This document shows, piece after piece, positions 1 through 8,649 of a DNA stretch of 64,000 nt. The translations under genes and the position numbers were made by a program. The DNA lies in the NCBI RefSeq assembly GCF_900090105.1, contig NZ_FMDM01000006.1, forward strand, positions 248,001 through 312,000, in the 5' to 3' direction. This DNA is from Micromonospora humi (GTDB lineage Bacteria > Actinomycetota > Actinomycetes > Mycobacteriales > Micromonosporaceae). The notes beneath the pieces were generated by a model. That model saw only the letters and a program-made list of their open reading frames with translations. It was not told the DNA's origin and did not search any database. Positions within the stretch are counted from its first letter, which is position 1. Each line of letters begins with the position of its first letter.

Positions 1-1
1 C

Positions 2-37
2 CAGGGCGCCCTCTTCTCCGTCTCCACCCTCCGCTGA
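2..37 (+). CDS. 3' end of an upstream gene (partial)
   Basis: An open frame enters the window from the left and ends in TGA at 35-37, immediately before a dispersed repeat. Only eleven codons are visible (ending STLR), too few to name a family. It would be convergent with the ABC ATPase gene that ends at 121, the same arrangement seen at the repeat near 50.1 kb. Without the upstream sequence this could be chance. Confidence 0.3.
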   Translation, partial: QGALFSVSTLR

Positions 38-127
38 GGTGTAAGGAGGGGCCCCCTGTTAACGCATTCGGTAGAGGCGGGGGCCCCTCTTAACACCACC
101 TGTTAAAAGGGGGCCCCGCCTTACACC
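38..127. repeat. Dispersed GGGGCCCC palindromic repeat, locus A
   Basis: A 60-bp unit (38-97) begins GGTGTAAGGAGGGGCCCC and ends GGGGCCCCTCTTAACACC, so its ends are roughly complementary. The centre reads ACGCATTCGGTAGAGG. A second half-unit in opposite orientation follows at 98-127. The 60-bp unit matches 22723-22782 at about 56 of 60 positions and resembles 32502-32561 (reverse) and 50087-50174. The half-unit supplies the GTG-TAA last codon and stop of the ABC ATPase gene. It may act as a bidirectional terminator. Confidence 0.85.
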
Positions 128-900
128 CGGCGGAGGGGGACCACGTGCGGGCCGTGCGGGCCGGGGATCACCCGGACGTGCGCCCGGTAGTGGCGGGCCA
201 GCAACTCCTCGGTGAGCACCTCGGCGGGCGGGCCGGCGGCGGCCACCCGGCCGTCGGCGAGCAGCACCAGGCGGTCCGCGTACTCGCCGGCGATGGAGAG
301 ATCGTGCATGGTGGCGAGCACGGTCAGCTCGTGCTCGCGGCGGAGCTGGTCGACCAGCTCCAGCACCTCCTGCTGGTGCCCGATGTCCAGCGCGCTGGTC
401 GGCTCGTCGAGCAGCAGCAGGGTGGCGCCCTGGGCCAGCGCCCGGGCCAGGAACACCCGCTGCCGCTCCCCGCCGGAGAGGGTGGCCAGCTCGCGGCGGC
501 CGAACCCGCCCAGGTCGAGCCGGTCCAGCACCTCGTGCACGGCGGCCACGTCGGCGGCGGACTCCCGGCCCAGCGGCGGCATGTAGGGGGTGCGTCCCAG
601 CAGGACGTAGTCGAAGACCGCCATGCCGGCCGGCACCACCGGCGACTGCGCCACGGTGGCCACCACCCGGGCCCGGTCGCGGCGGCGCAGCGCGCGGATC
701 GGCGTACCGAAGAGGGAGACGGCGTCCGGCGCGGGCAGCAGGCCGCCGACGGCGCGCAGCAGGGTGGACTTGCCGGCGCCGTTGGGGCCGATGACGGTCA
801 CCCACTCGCCGACCGCGACGGTCAGGTCGACGCCGGCCAGGACCGGGCTGCCGCCCAGCTCCACCCGCAGGCCCCGGACGTCGACGGCGGGGGCGCTCAC
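121..900 (-). CDS. btuD: Vitamin B12 ABC transporter ATP-binding protein (BtuD-like)
   Basis: Cytoplasmic ATPase subunit of an iron-siderophore/B12-type importer, 259 aa. Walker A GPNGAGKS is at residues 38-45, the LSGGERQR signature at 141-148 and Walker B LLLLDEP near 161-167. It overlaps the permease gene by 4 bp (ATGA-type junction), so the two are co-translated. The operon starts with a lipoprotein gene behind a cobalamin riboswitch, which points to cobalamin rather than heme or siderophore uptake. The terminal Val codon and TAA stop fall within dispersed repeat A. Confidence 0.88.
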   Translation of the reverse strand: MSAPAVDVRGLRVELGGSPVLAGVDLTVAVGEWVTVIGPNGAGKSTLLRAVGGLLPAPDAVSLFGTPIRALRRRDRARVVATVAQSPVVPAGMAVFDYVLLGRTPYMPPLGRESAADVAAVHEVLDRLDLGGFGRRELATLSGGERQRVFLARALAQGATLLLLDEPTSALDIGHQQEVLELVDQLRREHELTVLATMHDLSIAGEYADRLVLLADGRVAAAGPPAEVLTEELLARHYRAHVRVIPGPHGPHVVPLRRV

Positions 901-2045
901 GCCCGCATCCCGCGGGCGGTACGCAGGATCAGCACGAAGAACGGGCCGCCGAGCAGCGCGGTGACCACCCCGATGGGGATCTCGGCGGGGGCCGCGGCGG
1001 TCCGGGCGACCACGTCGGTCAGCGCCAGGAACGCGCCGCCGAAGAGCATCGACAGCGGCAGGATCACCCGGTGGCTGGAGCCGGCGAGCAGCCGGACGGT
1101 GTGCGGCACGATGATGCCGACGAAGCCGATCAGGCCGGAGGCGGAGACCGCGGCGGCGGTGCCCAGCGAGGCGGCGGCGATCAGCAGGTAGCGGGAGCGC
1201 TGCGGGTGCAGCCCGAGGCTGGTGGCCTCGTCGTCGCCGAGGGCGAGCACGTCCAGCTCGCGCCGGTGTGCCAGCACCACCACGGCGGTGAGCAGGAAGT
1301 AGGGCAGGACCAGCAGCACGTCGTGCCAGCCGGCGGTGGAGAGCCGGCCGAGCAGCCAGGAGTAGACCTGCTGGAGGCTGTCGGAGTGGGTCTGCAACAG
1401 GTAGGTCTGGCCGGCGGCGAGGAACGCCGACACCGCCACCCCGGCCAGGATCAGCGTGGCCGGTGACCGGTCCCGGCCGCCGGCGGCGCCGAGCAGGTAC
1501 GTCATCGCGACCGCGCCGAGCGAACCGACGAACGCGGCGAGCGGGATGGTGACCGGCAGCCCGGTGAGCGCCCCGCCGGCGCCGGCGCCCAGCACGATCG
1601 CGGCGGTGACCGCGAGCCCCGCCCCGGCGGCGACGCCGAGCAGGTACGGGTCGGCCAGCGGGTTGCGGAAGACGCCCTGGTAGCAGCCACCGGCCAGGGC
1701 GAGCAGCGCGCCGACGAGCAGGCCGAGCACCACCCGGGGCAGCCGCAGCTCGGTGACGATGGCGATCTCCCGCTCGGTGAGCCCGCTGTCCAGGTGCACC
1801 CCGGGCAGCAGGTTGAGCAGTTCGGCCGCGACGCTGCCGGGCGGCAGGCTGACCGGGCCGAACGAGACGCCGGCCACCAGCGCGACCAGCACCGCCACCA
1901 GGCCGGCGAGCAGCCAGCGGGTGCGCAGCCCGGCGGGGCGGGCCGGGGCGTCGGCGCGGGCCGGGCCGCGGCGGGGCAGCCGGCCGGCCGGCCGGGACGC
2001 GTCGGGCGTCCCGGCCGGCACGGGGTCCACCGGTCGTACGGTCAC
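897..2045 (-). CDS. btuC: Vitamin B12 ABC transporter permease (FecCD/BtuC family)
   Basis: Integral membrane permease of about 382 aa with a Pro/Ala-rich N-terminus and roughly ten hydrophobic segments, including the FecCD-type stretch RLPRVVLGLLVGALLALAG and a C-terminal GLIGFVGIIVPH motif. The frame is open far upstream, but that part is antisense to or overlaps the lipoprotein gene. The GTG at 2045, two bases after the lipoprotein stop, is the sensible start. Presumed to work with the ATPase at 121-900 and the lipoprotein at 2048-2980 under cobalamin riboswitch control. Confidence 0.87.
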   Translation of the reverse strand: MTVRPVDPVPAGTPDASRPAGRLPRRGPARADAPARPAGLRTRWLLAGLVAVLVALVAGVSFGPVSLPPGSVAAELLNLLPGVHLDSGLTEREIAIVTELRLPRVVLGLLVGALLALAGGCYQGVFRNPLADPYLLGVAAGAGLAVTAAIVLGAGAGGALTGLPVTIPLAAFVGSLGAVAMTYLLGAAGGRDRSPATLILAGVAVSAFLAAGQTYLLQTHSDSLQQVYSWLLGRLSTAGWHDVLLVLPYFLLTAVVVLAHRRELDVLALGDDEATSLGLHPQRSRYLLIAAASLGTAAAVSASGLIGFVGIIVPHTVRLLAGSSHRVILPLSMLFGGAFLALTDVVARTAAAPAEIPIGVVTALLGGPFFVLILRTARGMRA

Positions 2046-2047
2046 GG

Positions 2048-2980
2048 TCAGGCCGGGACCTTGGCGGTGGCGTCGACGATCGTCCGGAGCAGGTCGACCA
2101 CGCGCGGACCCCAGCGCGAGGCGATGTCGTCGTCCAGCGCCACGACCTGGTTGTTCTTCACCGCGGTGACGCCGCCCCAGCCGCTGCGCGCCTTGACCGT
2201 GTCCGCGCTCTGCTGGCAGCACTTGGTGTCGGCCAGGAAGACGAAGTCGGGGTCGGCCTTGACGATGACCTCCTGGGAGAGCTGCGGGTAGCCGCCGCTC
2301 TTGCCGCCGGCGTCGGCCGGGTCGGCGATGTTCTCCAGCCCGGCGAGCGCGTAGATGGTGCCGATGAAGGTCTTGCTCGTCGCGGTGTACAGCTCCGGGC
2401 CCAGCTCGTGGTAGTAGGTGAGCTTCTCGGCGCGCTTGGGCAGGTCCTTGGTGAGCGCCGTGATGTCGTCCTTCATCTTGCCCACCACGGCGTCCGCCTC
2501 GGCCGGGTGGCCGGTGAGCTTGCCCAGGTCGGTGAGCTGCCGGTAGGTGTCGTCGAGCGTGGCCGCGGCCGGGGCGAGCAGGACCGGGATCTTCAGCGCG
2601 ACGAGTTGGCTGGCGATCTTGTTGGTGTCGTTGGCGATCACCACCAGGTCGGGGCTCTTCGCGGCGATGGCCTCGGCGTTCGGCTGATAGCCGGAGAGGT
2701 CGCTCTTCGGCGCGTCCGCGGGGAAGTTCGACTGGTCGTCGACGGCGGTGACCTGCTTGCCGGCGCCGATGGCGAAGAGCATCTCGGTCGAGGTCGGCGA
2801 CAGCGAGACGATCTTCTCGGGGCGCTTCTCCAGCGTCAGGTTGCCCACGCTGGCGGGGAACGAGCCTCCGGACGCGCCGGCGGCGGGGGTGTCGGGCGAG
2901 GTCTTCTCGGCGCAGCCGCCGAGGAGCAGCACGCCGGCCGCGAGCGCGGCGGCGAAGAGCCGAGGGGTACGTGGGGTCAT
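2048..2980 (-). CDS. btuF: Cobalamin-binding lipoprotein of ABC transporter (BtuF-like)
   Basis: Extracytoplasmic substrate-binding protein, 310 aa. The N-terminus has a short basic region, a hydrophobic stretch and a lipobox LLGGC with Cys 23 as the lipidation site. Next comes a periplasmic-binding fold typical of the BtuF/FepB family (EKIVSLSPTSTEMLFAIGAG). The ATG at 2980 is preceded by a strong AGGAGG ribosome site, whereas the open frame further upstream runs through the riboswitch. It is the first gene of a three-gene uptake operon. Ligand assignment to cobalamin rests on the upstream riboswitch; the binding domain alone would also allow siderophore or heme. Confidence 0.87.
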   Translation of the reverse strand: MTPRTPRLFAAALAAGVLLLGGCAEKTSPDTPAAGASGGSFPASVGNLTLEKRPEKIVSLSPTSTEMLFAIGAGKQVTAVDDQSNFPADAPKSDLSGYQPNAEAIAAKSPDLVVIANDTNKIASQLVALKIPVLLAPAAATLDDTYRQLTDLGKLTGHPAEADAVVGKMKDDITALTKDLPKRAEKLTYYHELGPELYTATSKTFIGTIYALAGLENIADPADAGGKSGGYPQLSQEVIVKADPDFVFLADTKCCQQSADTVKARSGWGGVTAVKNNQVVALDDDIASRWGPRVVDLLRTIVDATAKVPA

Positions 2981-3059
2981 CGATCCTCCTGTCGGTCGAG
3001 GAGCGTGGTGCTTCGCCGACAGGTGGATAGGCCCCGTCCGCGAGGCGCCCTTCCTCGAG

Positions 3060-3212
3060 AGCGCGTGTCGCGACCGGGCCGCAGGCGACCTGGCTCGTCC
3101 CACGTCCGTCGGCGCCGGCGGGAGGCCGACGCCGCGCGTACGGGGCATCACAGTTGCGGGACAGCGCCGGTTTCACACCGGCTTCGCTGTGGCACGGTCG
3201 GTGCCACCGTAG
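3060..3212 (-). promoter_or_regulatory. Cobalamin (B12) riboswitch
   Basis: Read on the minus strand, the leader of the lipoprotein gene carries the B12-box signature AAGCCGGTG, then ACCGGCGCTGTCCCGCAACTGT at about 3149-3170, and the conserved GAGCCAGGTCGCCTGC near 3081-3096. Order and spacing fit a cobalamin aptamer. The aptamer ends about 80 bases before the ATG, so it probably controls translation initiation or termination of btuFCD: B12 binding would switch import off. Outer boundaries are approximate. Confidence 0.9.
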
Positions 3213-3247
3213 CGCACGACCAGCGGAGATCGCCCGGACGGGAGGGT

Positions 3248-3288
3248 GGGTGGGGACCCCGGCGGGGGTGGAACCGGGGTCCCCACCC
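3248..3288 (-). terminator. Hairpin terminator after carboxypeptidase gene
   Basis: Perfect 15-bp inverted repeat GGGTGGGGACCCCGG (3248-3262) and its complement (3274-3288) around an 11-base loop, 13 bases past the stop of the zinc carboxypeptidase and before the riboswitch. There is no T-tract, as is common in high-GC actinobacteria. It separates the peptidase transcript from the B12 operon. Confidence 0.75.
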
Positions 3289-3300
3289 GTGGTGGGAGGT

Positions 3301-4614
3301 CTAGCAGTACTGGCTCTGCTTGCCGATCGCCCGGTACGGGCAGTCGGCGTACTCGGACAGCGTGAGCACGGCGTCCCGGTTGCGCGAGGTCTGCGCCGGG
3401 ATCACCTCGTCGGGCGGGTAGAAGCCGCCGCCGGAGGCCGAGCCGGGGTACATCTCGAAGGTGTACGCCCAGATCTTGTGGGTGCCCCACATCCAGTCGA
3501 TGCTGGTGCCGTCGGCGATGTAGAGGTCACTGGACTGTTCGGGTGTGTAGCCGTTGGTGGCCGCCATCTGCTGGCCGATGGTGGCGAACGTGTTGTACTG
3601 GTCGGCGGTCATCCCGGTCGCGGTGTTGCTGTACGTGTAGCCGTACGGCCAGAGCACCAGCTGGGAATAGGTGTGGAAGTCGATGTTCGCCTTGATCTGC
3701 TGCACCCCGCCGACGACCCGGCTGTTGACGAAGGTGCGCAGCGCGGCGGTCTCCGGGGCGGAGAAGGCGGACGGGCCGCGGTAGGTCTCCGACGACTTCG
3801 TGCCGGACGAGCCGCCGCAGCAGCCCCACTGGTAGCTCCAGTTGCGGTTCAGGTCGGTGCCGACGTAGGTGGAGCCGCTGTTGGGTTGCCGGTTCTTCCG
3901 CCAGGAGCGGTAGGAGCCGGTGGCGATGTCGTACTCGCTGCCGTCGGGGTTGACCGTCGGCACGATCCAGATCTCCCGGGAGTTGACGATGTTGGTGATC
4001 CGGGAGTCGCTGCCGTAGTTGTCGGTGAAGAGGTTGAGCAGGTAGATCGCCATCTCGACGGTCAGGTGCTCGCGGGCGTGCTGCTGCGCGTTGAACAGGA
4101 TCTCCGGCTCGTTCTCGTCGGTGCCGACGTTGTCGGAGATCTTCACGGCCATCAGGTCCCGGCCCTGGTAGGACGTGCCGATGCTGAGCTTGCGGGCGAT
4201 CGAGGGGTGGTCGGCGACGACCTTGTTCACCACCGTGGTCAGCTCGGCGTAGTCGTGGTAGTTCGAGTCGGCGGGTGGGAAGGCGTAGGCGGTGGCGCCG
4301 CCGGCGGGCGCCGGGGCGACGTCCTTCTCCAGCCGGAAGCCGAGCCGGTTGATGGCGGCGGCCTCGGCGGTGGTCGCCGTGACGTGCAGCACACCGTGTT
4401 CGGAGTAGTCGATCGCGGCGCCGGTGCGGGCGACCGCGCTGCGGTCGGCGACGGTCCGTGGGCCGAGCACCCGGTAGGCGACGGCGGCCGGCTCACCGGC
4501 CCGGTCCGGGGTGGGGCGGGCGCCGGCCGGGCCGGCGGCGCCGACGACGAGGGTCAGGCCGACGGCGGCGACGAGCGCCAGCCGCCGGCGGGTCGGGAGC
4601 GTGCGGAGGGCCAT
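3301..4614 (-). CDS. Secreted zinc carboxypeptidase (M14 family)
   Basis: Exported metallocarboxypeptidase, 437 aa. It has a basic N-terminus and hydrophobic signal sequence (residues 1-33), a propeptide-like region to about 115 and an M14 catalytic domain. Visible zinc ligands are H179 and E182 (HAREH) and H314 (DFHTYS). The substrate-binding NRNW is at 256-259 and the catalytic Glu is E387 (TFEMYP). The ATG at 4614 follows an AGGAGG ribosome site 7 bases upstream; an in-frame ATG at 4662 would place that site inside the gene. It is divergent from another secreted peptidase. Likely removes C-terminal residues from peptides outside the cell. Confidence 0.92.
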   Translation of the reverse strand: MALRTLPTRRRLALVAAVGLTLVVGAAGPAGARPTPDRAGEPAAVAYRVLGPRTVADRSAVARTGAAIDYSEHGVLHVTATTAEAAAINRLGFRLEKDVAPAPAGGATAYAFPPADSNYHDYAELTTVVNKVVADHPSIARKLSIGTSYQGRDLMAVKISDNVGTDENEPEILFNAQQHAREHLTVEMAIYLLNLFTDNYGSDSRITNIVNSREIWIVPTVNPDGSEYDIATGSYRSWRKNRQPNSGSTYVGTDLNRNWSYQWGCCGGSSGTKSSETYRGPSAFSAPETAALRTFVNSRVVGGVQQIKANIDFHTYSQLVLWPYGYTYSNTATGMTADQYNTFATIGQQMAATNGYTPEQSSDLYIADGTSIDWMWGTHKIWAYTFEMYPGSASGGGFYPPDEVIPAQTSRNRDAVLTLSEYADCPYRAIGKQSQYC

Positions 4615-4819
4615 GGACAACCTCCTCGGGGTACGGGAGATCCCGTTGTCCGCACACTTCACCAGGAGTCACATGGTCATATCAACATTCGTCTTTCTCC
4701 GGATCCATCCCGACCGGATCCTCACGTCGGCAATCATTTTCCATGCCTGAACCTCTGGCGAAACTTCCCGCCAAGCGCGACAGTGAACGGCAACGATGCC
4801 GTTTCCCCGTGGAGCTGCC

Positions 4820-6160
4820 ATGTTCGGAAGACGCCTGCGTACGGTCGCCCTCGCCGGTCTGACCGCGCTCACCCTCCTCGGCACCACCGCACCCGCCCAG
4901 GCGCACGGCCCCCGGCCGGGCGTCACGCACGACGAACACATCACCTTCCAGGAGTTCTCCCGCTACCCCGACTGGCGCGGCGGCTCGCACCAGGGCACCC
5001 GCGCCCTCCCGGGCCGGCACCCCGCGCTGACCATCGGCCGGCCGGCCGGCACCACCGCGTTCACCGACGAGCACACCGGCACCACCCGCACCTGGGAGTA
5101 CGCCACCTGGACCTCGCCCGAGCGGCGGATCGGATTCGACGCCACCGAACTGGTCGCGTCCTGGAACGCCAGCACCCCCGCCGGCACCTGGATCCAGATC
5201 GAGCTGAACGGCACCTACACCACCGGGCAGCACACCCCCTGGTACGTCATGGGCCGCTGGGCCTCCGGTGACCAGGACATCAAGCGGTCCACCCTGGACG
5301 GCCAGGGCGACCCCTTCTCCAGCATCTGGACCGACACGTTCTCCATCGACGACGCGGCGGCCGGGGTGCTGCTGCGCTCGTACCAGCTCCGGCTGACGCT
5401 CTACCGCGCACCCGGCCAGGCCGCCGCACCGCAGGTGCGGATGCTCGGCGCGATGGCCTCGAACGTGCCGGACCGGTTCACCGTCACGCCCAGCCGGGGC
5501 CACATCGCCTGGGGCACCGAGCTGGCCGTCCCCCGCTACTCCCAGAACGTCCACATCGGCGAGTACCCCGAGTACGACGGCGGCGGTGAGGCCTGGTGCT
5601 CCCCCACCTCCACCGAGATGGTGGTCGAGTACTGGGGCCGCAAGCCCTCGGCCGAGGACACCGCCTGGGTCGACCCCGCCTACGCCGACCCGACCGTCGA
5701 CCACGCCGCCCGGATGACCTACGACCACGAGTACGACGGCGCCGGCAACTGGCCGTTCAACACCGCGTACGCGGCCGGCTTCCCGGGCCTGGAGGCGCGC
5801 GTCACCCGACTGCACTCGCTGGACGAGGCGGAACGGTTCGTCAAGGCCGGCATCCCGGTGGTCACGTCGCAGTCGTTCCTGGCCGAGGAGTTGGACGGGG
5901 CCAACTACGGCACCTCCGGGCACCTGTTCGTGATCGTCGGCTTCACCGCCGACGGTGACGTGATCGTCAACGACCCCGCGTCGTCGTCGAACGACGCGGT
6001 CCGCAACGTCTACAAGCGCGAGCAGTTCGAGCAGATCTGGCTGCGGACCAAGCGGTACCGGGCCAACGGCACGGTCGCCTCCGGCTCCGGCGGCATCGCG
6101 TACCTCATCAAGCCGACCGACCGGCGGTGGCCGGTGGTCCCGGGCTCGACCAACTGGTGA
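4820..6160 (+). CDS. Secreted peptidase C39-like protein
   Basis: Exported protein of 446 aa with a signal sequence ending near APAQA (residue 28). An N-terminal beta-rich region (about 40-215) contains paired Trp/Arg motifs. The C-terminal C39-like cysteine peptidase domain carries C260 (EAWCSPTS), a His in TSGHLFVIVGF near 365 and an Asp/Asn in VNDPAS. An upstream in-frame ATG at 4796 lacks a ribosome site, whereas the ATG at 4820 has GGAG six bases ahead. The gene is divergent from the zinc carboxypeptidase across about 205 bp. The substrate is unknown; stand-alone C39-like proteins of this type are not linked to bacteriocin export. Confidence 0.82.
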   Translation: MFGRRLRTVALAGLTALTLLGTTAPAQAHGPRPGVTHDEHITFQEFSRYPDWRGGSHQGTRALPGRHPALTIGRPAGTTAFTDEHTGTTRTWEYATWTSPERRIGFDATELVASWNASTPAGTWIQIELNGTYTTGQHTPWYVMGRWASGDQDIKRSTLDGQGDPFSSIWTDTFSIDDAAAGVLLRSYQLRLTLYRAPGQAAAPQVRMLGAMASNVPDRFTVTPSRGHIAWGTELAVPRYSQNVHIGEYPEYDGGGEAWCSPTSTEMVVEYWGRKPSAEDTAWVDPAYADPTVDHAARMTYDHEYDGAGNWPFNTAYAAGFPGLEARVTRLHSLDEAERFVKAGIPVVTSQSFLAEELDGANYGTSGHLFVIVGFTADGDVIVNDPASSSNDAVRNVYKREQFEQIWLRTKRYRANGTVASGSGGIAYLIKPTDRRWPVVPGSTNW

Positions 6161-6165
6161 CCGGC

Positions 6166-6198
6166 CCGGGCCCGGCGCGCGGTCCGCGCCGGGCCCGG
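6166..6198. terminator. Bidirectional hairpin between convergent genes
   Basis: A perfect 14-bp stem, CCGGGCCCGGCGCG (6166-6179) pairing with 6185-6198 around a 5-base loop, lies between the stops of the C39-like peptidase (6160) and the minus-strand membrane protein (6209). Confidence 0.65.
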
Positions 6199-6208
6199 AC
6201 CTGCGGAG

Positions 6209-6688
6209 CTACCGGGACGGGGCGAACGAGACGGGCGGGGCCACGGGCTTCGCCCGTCGACCGCGCACCTTCCGGACGATGATCACCACCCAGGCCACCA
6301 GCGCCGCCACGCCGGCCAGGGTCAGCCCGGTCACCAACAGCCAGGTGGACCCGCCGGTGGTGGAGAAGACGCCGGCCCGCGCCCCGGTGTCCCGGGCCGG
6401 TGCGGTGCCGCCCACGGCGAGACCGTCCGGCGCGTCGTAGAGGATGACGTCGGCGCGCCGGCCACCACCCTGGTCGGCGGCGAAGGTGCCGCGCCACTCG
6501 CAGTTGCGCCGGCCGCAGTCCTCGTGCACCGCGGTGAACGTGCCCGCCGTGCCGCCGCCGTTCTTCGCCTGCCAGGTGGGGACGAGGTCGGTGGCACCCA
6601 TCATCAGCCCGATGGCCGCGATGACCGGCAGGCCGAACCAGACGAACACCTTGGTCCGCCATCCGTCGATCTTGTTCAGGAAACTCAC
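6209..6688 (-). CDS. Membrane-anchored protein of unknown function
   Basis: About 159 aa from a GTG start. There is one hydrophobic segment near residues 13-30 (VFVWFGLPVIAAIGL) and a second near the C-terminus (LLVTGLTLAGVAALVAWVVII), followed by a basic tail. Between them is an extracytoplasmic domain with two cysteines (EDCGRRNC) that could form a disulfide. An upstream extension to 6781 overlaps the DUF4229 gene and looks non-native. The ribosome site is weak, so the start is uncertain. It is last in a run mqnE, membrane protein, DUF4229, this gene. No family was recognised. Confidence 0.7.
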   Translation of the reverse strand: MSFLNKIDGWRTKVFVWFGLPVIAAIGLMMGATDLVPTWQAKNGGGTAGTFTAVHEDCGRRNCEWRGTFAADQGGGRRADVILYDAPDGLAVGGTAPARDTGARAGVFSTTGGSTWLLVTGLTLAGVAALVAWVVIIVRKVRGRRAKPVAPPVSFAPSR

Positions 6689-6737
6689 GGCGGGTGACCC
6701 TAGCGGCCGGGACGACCACCCGCTGCCCCGTGTCGGG

Positions 6738-7016
6738 TCAGCCCTCCCGGAGCTCGCCCTCCGGCCCGCCCTGGTCGTCACCGGCCAGCGCGGACCGCAG
6801 CCGGTCCTTCTCCGCGCGCCGCCGCTCCGACGCCTCGGCCATCTCCCCGGCCATCTCGTCCCGCCAGCCCTTGAGCAGGAAGAACGACAGCGCGGCGGAG
6901 GCGACCAGCGCCAGCATCAGCCGGAGGAACATGTTCATCTCGACGAACCAGAGGGCCGCCAGCACACCGACGAACAGCCCGACCCGGCCCAGCGTGTACT
7001 TGACCGCCGCGCTCAT
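6738..7016 (-). CDS. DUF4229-like small membrane protein
   Basis: A 92-aa protein with two adjacent membrane segments (residues about 9-45, WFVEMNMFLRLMLALVASAALSFFLL region) and a charged, Arg/Glu-rich cytoplasmic C-terminus. Size and layout match the actinobacterial DUF4229 family, which sits beside futalosine-pathway menaquinone genes in many Streptomyces and Micromonospora genomes. Its function is unknown. The start ATG at 7016 has only a weak upstream ribosome site, and the rest of that open frame is a shadow of the neighbour. Confidence 0.75.
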   Translation of the reverse strand: MSAAVKYTLGRVGLFVGVLAALWFVEMNMFLRLMLALVASAALSFFLLKGWRDEMAGEMAEASERRRAEKDRLRSALAGDDQGGPEGELREG

Positions 7017-7042
7017 GCCCGAATTCCCACTTTCTCCGCGCC

Positions 7043-7471
7043 TCAGCCCGTACGCCGGGCCAGCCAGTGCACGCCATGAAACCAGATGACCGCGTAGACC
7101 ACGGTGAACACCGCCGCGGCCAGCGCGCCGGTGAACAGCGGCGGCAGCCCCGCGGCCAGGCCGGCCGCCAGCAACCCGGCCAGGACCCCGACCCCGATGC
7201 CGACCAGCGCGGCCAGCACCCGGGCGGCGCCGAACTCCCAGGCCCGGAAGTCGTCCCAGAACAGCCAGAGCGGCAGGATCACCGCCAGCCAGCCGTTGGT
7301 CCGCCCGAACCCCCCGGCGCCCACGGCGGCGAACGCCCACTCGAAGAGCAGCAGCGCCAGCACCCCGATCACCAGCCCGGCGAGCGTCACGCCGAGCAGG
7401 TCACCCAGGGTGAGGATGCGCCCCTCGGCGTCCCGCCGAGGGAAGGCGCGCGGCTGCTCCTCGGTGCCCAT
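7043..7471 (-). CDS. Multi-pass membrane protein of unknown function
   Basis: A 142-aa protein with about four hydrophobic segments and little else. It starts 8 bases after the mqnE stop, so it is probably co-transcribed with mqnE and the DUF4229 gene downstream. A conserved-looking LWLFWDDFRAWE motif sits between membrane segments. Position suggests a link to menaquinone synthesis or membrane handling, but that is inference from context only. Confidence 0.7.
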   Translation of the reverse strand: MGTEEQPRAFPRRDAEGRILTLGDLLGVTLAGLVIGVLALLLFEWAFAAVGAGGFGRTNGWLAVILPLWLFWDDFRAWEFGAARVLAALVGIGVGVLAGLLAAGLAAGLPPLFTGALAAAVFTVVYAVIWFHGVHWLARRTG

Positions 7472-7479
7472 CGCCGTGC

Positions 7480-8649
7480 TCAGGCCCAGACCTGCTGCGG
7501 CTCGGAGCGGCGGTCGGCCATCGACGGCGCGGCGTCGTACTCGCGGACGGTCTCGTAGCGGGTGTTCCGCTCCACCGGGCGGAAGCCGGCGTCCCAGATC
7601 AGGTGGAGCAGGTCGTCGCGGTGCATCGTGTTCGGCGTGCCGTACGAGTCGGCGTCGTGAGTGATCTTGTATTCCACGACCGAGCCGTCCAGGTCGTCCA
7701 CGCCGAAGTTGAGCGACAGCTGAGCCACCGAGAGCCCGTGCATGACCCAGAAGCACTTCACGTGCGGCACGTTGTCGAACAGCAGCCGGGACACCGCGAA
7801 CGTCTTGAGCGACTCGGCCGGCGAGGCCATCGTGGTGCGGGCCTGGATCCGGTTACGGACCTTGCCGTCCGCCGAGTCGACGAAGTCGTGCTGGTAGCGC
7901 AGCGGGATGAAGACCTGGAAGCCACCGGTCTCGTCCTGCAGCTCGCGCAGCCGCAGCACGTGGTCGACCCGGTGCCGGGGCTCCTCGATGTGGCCGTAGA
8001 GCATGGTCGCCGGCGTCTTCATGCCCTTCGAGTGGGCCAGCGCGTGGATCCGCGACCAGTCCTCCCAGTGGCAGGCGTGGTCGACGATGTGCTGCCGGAC
8101 CTCCCAGTCGAAGATCTCCGCGCCGCCCCCGGTCAGCGACTCCAGCCCGGCGTCCATCAGCTCGTCGAGGATCGCGTCGGCGGAGAGCCCGCTGATCTTC
8201 TCGAACCACTGCACCTCGGTCGCGGTGAACGCCTTGAGGTTGACCTTCGGCAGCGCGGCCTTCAGCTCGCGCAGCACCTTGGGGTAGTAGCGCCAGGGCA
8301 GCGTCGGGTGCAGGCCGTTGACGATGTGCAGCTCGGTGAGCTGCTCGTCCTCCATCTCCTTGGCCTTGCGGACCGCCTCGTCGATCCGCATCGTGTAGGC
8401 GTCCTTCTCACCCGGCTTGCGCTGGAACGAGCAGTACGCGCACGACGCGGAACAGACGTTGGTCAGGTTGAGGTGCCGGTTGACGTTGAACATCACCCGG
8501 TCGCCGTTGAGCTCGGTGCGCTTGTGGTGAGCCAGCCGGCCCAGCCAGGTCAGGTCGTCGCTCGCATAGAGCGCGATGCCGTCCTCGCGGGTCAGCCGCT
8601 CCCCCGCGTAGACCTTCGCTTCGAGCTCGCGCTTGAGTCCGGCGTCCAT
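7480..8649 (-). CDS. mqnE: Aminofutalosine synthase MqnE (radical SAM)
   Basis: Cytosolic radical SAM enzyme, 389 aa, of the futalosine route to menaquinone. It joins 3-[(1-carboxyvinyl)oxy]benzoate with the adenosyl radical of SAM to give 6-amino-6-deoxyfutalosine. The iron-sulfur cluster motif CSASCAYC is near residues 62-69, followed by SFQRKPGEKDAYT, typical of MqnE rather than MqnC. The open frame extends upstream to 8934, but homology begins at MDAGLKREL, so the ATG at 8649 is chosen. Other menaquinone genes (ubiX-, mqnP- and ubiD-like) lie near 18.6-22.7 kb; mqnA, mqnC and mqnD are not in this window. Confidence 0.93.
   Translation of the reverse strand: MDAGLKRELEAKVYAGERLTREDGIALYASDDLTWLGRLAHHKRTELNGDRVMFNVNRHLNLTNVCSASCAYCSFQRKPGEKDAYTMRIDEAVRKAKEMEDEQLTELHIVNGLHPTLPWRYYPKVLRELKAALPKVNLKAFTATEVQWFEKISGLSADAILDELMDAGLESLTGGGAEIFDWEVRQHIVDHACHWEDWSRIHALAHSKGMKTPATMLYGHIEEPRHRVDHVLRLRELQDETGGFQVFIPLRYQHDFVDSADGKVRNRIQARTTMASPAESLKTFAVSRLLFDNVPHVKCFWVMHGLSVAQLSLNFGVDDLDGSVVEYKITHDADSYGTPNTMHRDDLLHLIWDAGFRPVERNTRYETVREYDAAPSMADRRSEPQQVWA

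Noticed and set aside
897-3176. A single 759-codon minus-strand gene covering permease and riboswitch region
   Set aside because: The upstream half is out of phase with the lipoprotein gene and rich in Arg; only the part after 2045 has permease features.
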